DNA from: Anomaloglossus baeobatrachus
Lineage: Eukaryota; Chordata; Amphibia; Anura; Aromobatidae
NCBI RefSeq assembly: GCF_048569485.1
Contig: NC_134358.1
Coordinates: 550,308,097 to 550,372,096 of the forward strand
Direction: 5' to 3'
Length of the DNA: 64,000 nt
Shown here piece by piece: positions 62,341 to 64,000 of the stretch. Each line of letters opens with the position of its first letter. Position 1 is the stretch's first letter. The notes below the pieces were generated by a model. That model was not told the origin of the DNA and did not search any database. It saw only the letters and a list, made by a program, of their open reading frames with translations. A program made the position numbers and the translations under genes.

Positions 62341-64000
62341 TGTGACGCCCTGGACAAGCCAGGGGTCACAGGTAATTACACCACCACACCCTACACCCTG
62401 GTTAGGTACATCTGAGCCAGACACAAAACCCTTGTTGCCTTCCTCCAGGGGCTGATGTCCACACCAGGGGGTGGGCCAGGCGGTTGGTCCCGCCCACCGA
62501 GGAGTTCACAGTCCTGGAGGCGGGAAAAGAGCTGAGTTTAGCTCAGGCAGAGCTTGAGTGGAGTTAAGCTAGGGAAGTGAAAGTGGAAGGAGTAAAGTGA
62601 AGTGGCAGTAGAGCAACTGACTGAGAGCGTCCGGGTGTGTGCCCCGGGCGAGACAGCAAGGTTGGCAGACGGCGGTGACCGTCTGCAGGAGTGGCCTATC
62701 GGAGTTGCTGTAAGGACCTTGGACGGGCGGTGGCCCGGTGGTACCGGACCGGTACACAAGGAGAAGCCAGCACCATTGGCAGGGGCTTTTCGGACCCCGG
62801 CAAGGCTTGGAGTCGCCGTGAATTTGCCGAATCCATCAGTGAAGGGGACCTCCTGGGTTTCCAAACAACTAAGTCCCGATTGAAGGCAACAGTCCAACCG
62901 AGTGAGAGAGACACCGCCACCGCCAAGGCATCAGTTTCTCAGGGCCAGCGCCTGCGGGCAAAAAGGGGCTCCTCCGGCCCATATCCAAGCCGGGGAGCGG
63001 GTTACCGGTGGGAACCCATTGGAACCAACAGCAGGACTAGGTACAGGGAAAGGACAGTCACCGTTAACCTTCCGGGGAAGAGCAACAGCAGCCGTCCGTG
63101 GGACCCGTCTTTCCAGCCGTGTGTTTTACCGAGAACTGTGTCATCGTCTCAGGCTGAGTGAGTACCACTGTGCCGTGCGGCACAGCGCTGCCCCCGCGAC
63201 CCTGCACCTCACCAAGCCCCGCAACCCGCCTGCCATCACCCATCCTTACTCCCATCACTGGGCCCCGGGACAACCAACCCCTACCCACGGAGGGAGAACT
63301 AACAACTCAGCTGCTCCCTGTCACCGCTCCTGGGATCCCCATACAGAGCAGCAGTGGTGTCACCAGCATCACCACAACCGTGGGTGGCGTCACGGACTAT
63401 AATCAAATCCCCACAATCAAACCCACCCTTTTCACTCACGGGCGAGGAGCGCCGCTCGAGTCCCCGGGATCCGGCCCACCGTTCGAGCCACCACCGAGCA
63501 ACGGCAGCTGCAGCAGCAGTAGCAGCGGCTGGACCCGAGCAGTGGGAGAGCGCAGCGTCCCCTCCTCCGCCCGCGACAACTTGGCGTCACGAACAGGATC
63601 CTACCGCTCTGCCGTTTGGTAGAGGTGCGCCTTGTTACCGCCGGAGGTGTCCGGCCGAAAAATTTCAGAAGCCGCCATCTTTGGCGCGAAAAGTTCCCGC
63701 TCGAGCGTCTCCTCGAGTAGTGGAGGCGCGAAGGCCAAAACCCCGCCCCGATAGAGGAGGAGCCGGAAAGAGACTAAGGGGGACGAAATGGCGGCTGGTC
63801 GCATGTGAGCGCGGCTATAAAAGCAGGGACGCCAGGACCCTGCGTCCATCTTGTTCCTGGGAGAGGCCGCCAGCAAGATGTTCATGCCGTCCCGAAGCAC
63901 CGTAGCCCCCGCGCCTGGAACAGCGGCGTGGGTGAAGATCCGGACCGCGCAGCTCTATCAGAGGCTGCAGGTCAAGATGCAGCTCCTCTTGGAGGAGTGG
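62341..64000 (+). mobile_element. Gypsy-type element, 5' part, cut by window edge
   Basis: A 1,238-bp LTR (62341-63578), TGTGACGCCCTGGACAAGCC ... CCGCCCGCGACA, a diverged relative of the 37-45 kb LTRs. It is followed by the same primer-site region (63581-63599), a leader close to 38235-38410, and then a different gag start (from 63878, MFMPSRSTVAPAPGTAAW) that resembles the gag-like start of the minus-strand element at 46 kb. A TATAAAA lies in the leader (about 63817). Whether it is whole cannot be judged from this window. Confidence 0.85.
63878..64000 (+). CDS. Gag-like N-terminus, runs off the window
   Basis: About 41 residues: MFMPSRSTVAPAPGTAAWVK then RTAQLYQRLQVKMQLLLEEW. PGTAAW...LLLEEW parallels PGTATW...FILEHW of the minus-strand element at 45.7-46.3 kb, not the gag at 38428. 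Coil-like helix; no named domain. Confidence 0.6.
   Translation, partial: MFMPSRSTVAPAPGTAAWVKIRTAQLYQRLQVKMQLLLEEW

Overview
This 64 kb window is repeat-dominated vertebrate DNA, most likely from a frog or toad. Pointers to an anuran are a complete Ngaro-type tyrosine-recombinase retroelement, several Tc1-like families, a V-SINE-like tRNA SINE, TTAA-flanked palindromic MITEs of the AGGGAACCTGTCACCAG type, and PIF/Harbinger-type MITEs starting GGGCTTTACACGC. The anuran assignment rests on recalled resemblance, because no search was run. I recognise no host protein-coding gene, rRNA or functional tRNA. The long reading frames are transposon proteins or tandem-repeat artefacts.

Layout. 0-8.8 kb: 3' part of a DD37E Tc1/mariner element, a 35-bp minisatellite of about 74 units with a DD34E Tc1 element inserted in its last unit, and a 58-bp minisatellite with a two-unit higher-order period. 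8.8-15.1 kb: a minus-strand Ngaro element with textbook split direct repeats. 15.3-19.2 kb: SINE, a 20-bp minisatellite of 84 units, and a Harbinger-type MITE. 19.6-22.7 kb: an old Tc1-like element holding four later insertions, two of them nested inside a third. 22.7-26.3 kb: a 97-bp tandem array and an internally deleted DD38E Tc1 element. 26.3-29.1 kb: a TTAA MITE in which one 21-bp stretch of one terminal repeat has grown to about 2.2 kb. 29.9-36.9 kb: LTR debris, an array of perfect stem-loops, two solo LTRs (one inside a minisatellite, one holding a Harbinger-type MITE) and a TTAA MITE. 37.0-45.4 kb: a young Ty3/Gypsy element that looks whole, with 1,247-bp LTRs and a 4-bp target duplication. 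45.7-48.9 kb: a second, minus-strand LTR family with a solo Gypsy LTR inside it. 49.9-52.3 kb: a nearly intact DD34E Tc1 element and a Harbinger-type MITE. 52.4-60.3 kb: a 32-bp minisatellite, a TTAA MITE, a hAT-like palindrome, a decayed Tc1 element, and a polypyrimidine tract split by a probable solo LTR. 61.5-64 kb: a 198-bp triplication and the 5' part of another Gypsy-type element running off the window.

There are no operons or pathways here. The relationships are between insertions: target-site duplications (TA, TTA/TAA, TTAA, 4-bp and 10-bp) let much of the insertion order be read directly. The points most worth a second look are the nest at 19.6-22.7 kb, the minisatellite born inside a MITE terminal repeat, the primer-site-like motif repeated inside the Gypsy LTRs, the swap of gag module behind a conserved leader at the right edge, the stem-loop array at 32.7-33.1 kb and two hammerhead-ribozyme-like cores.
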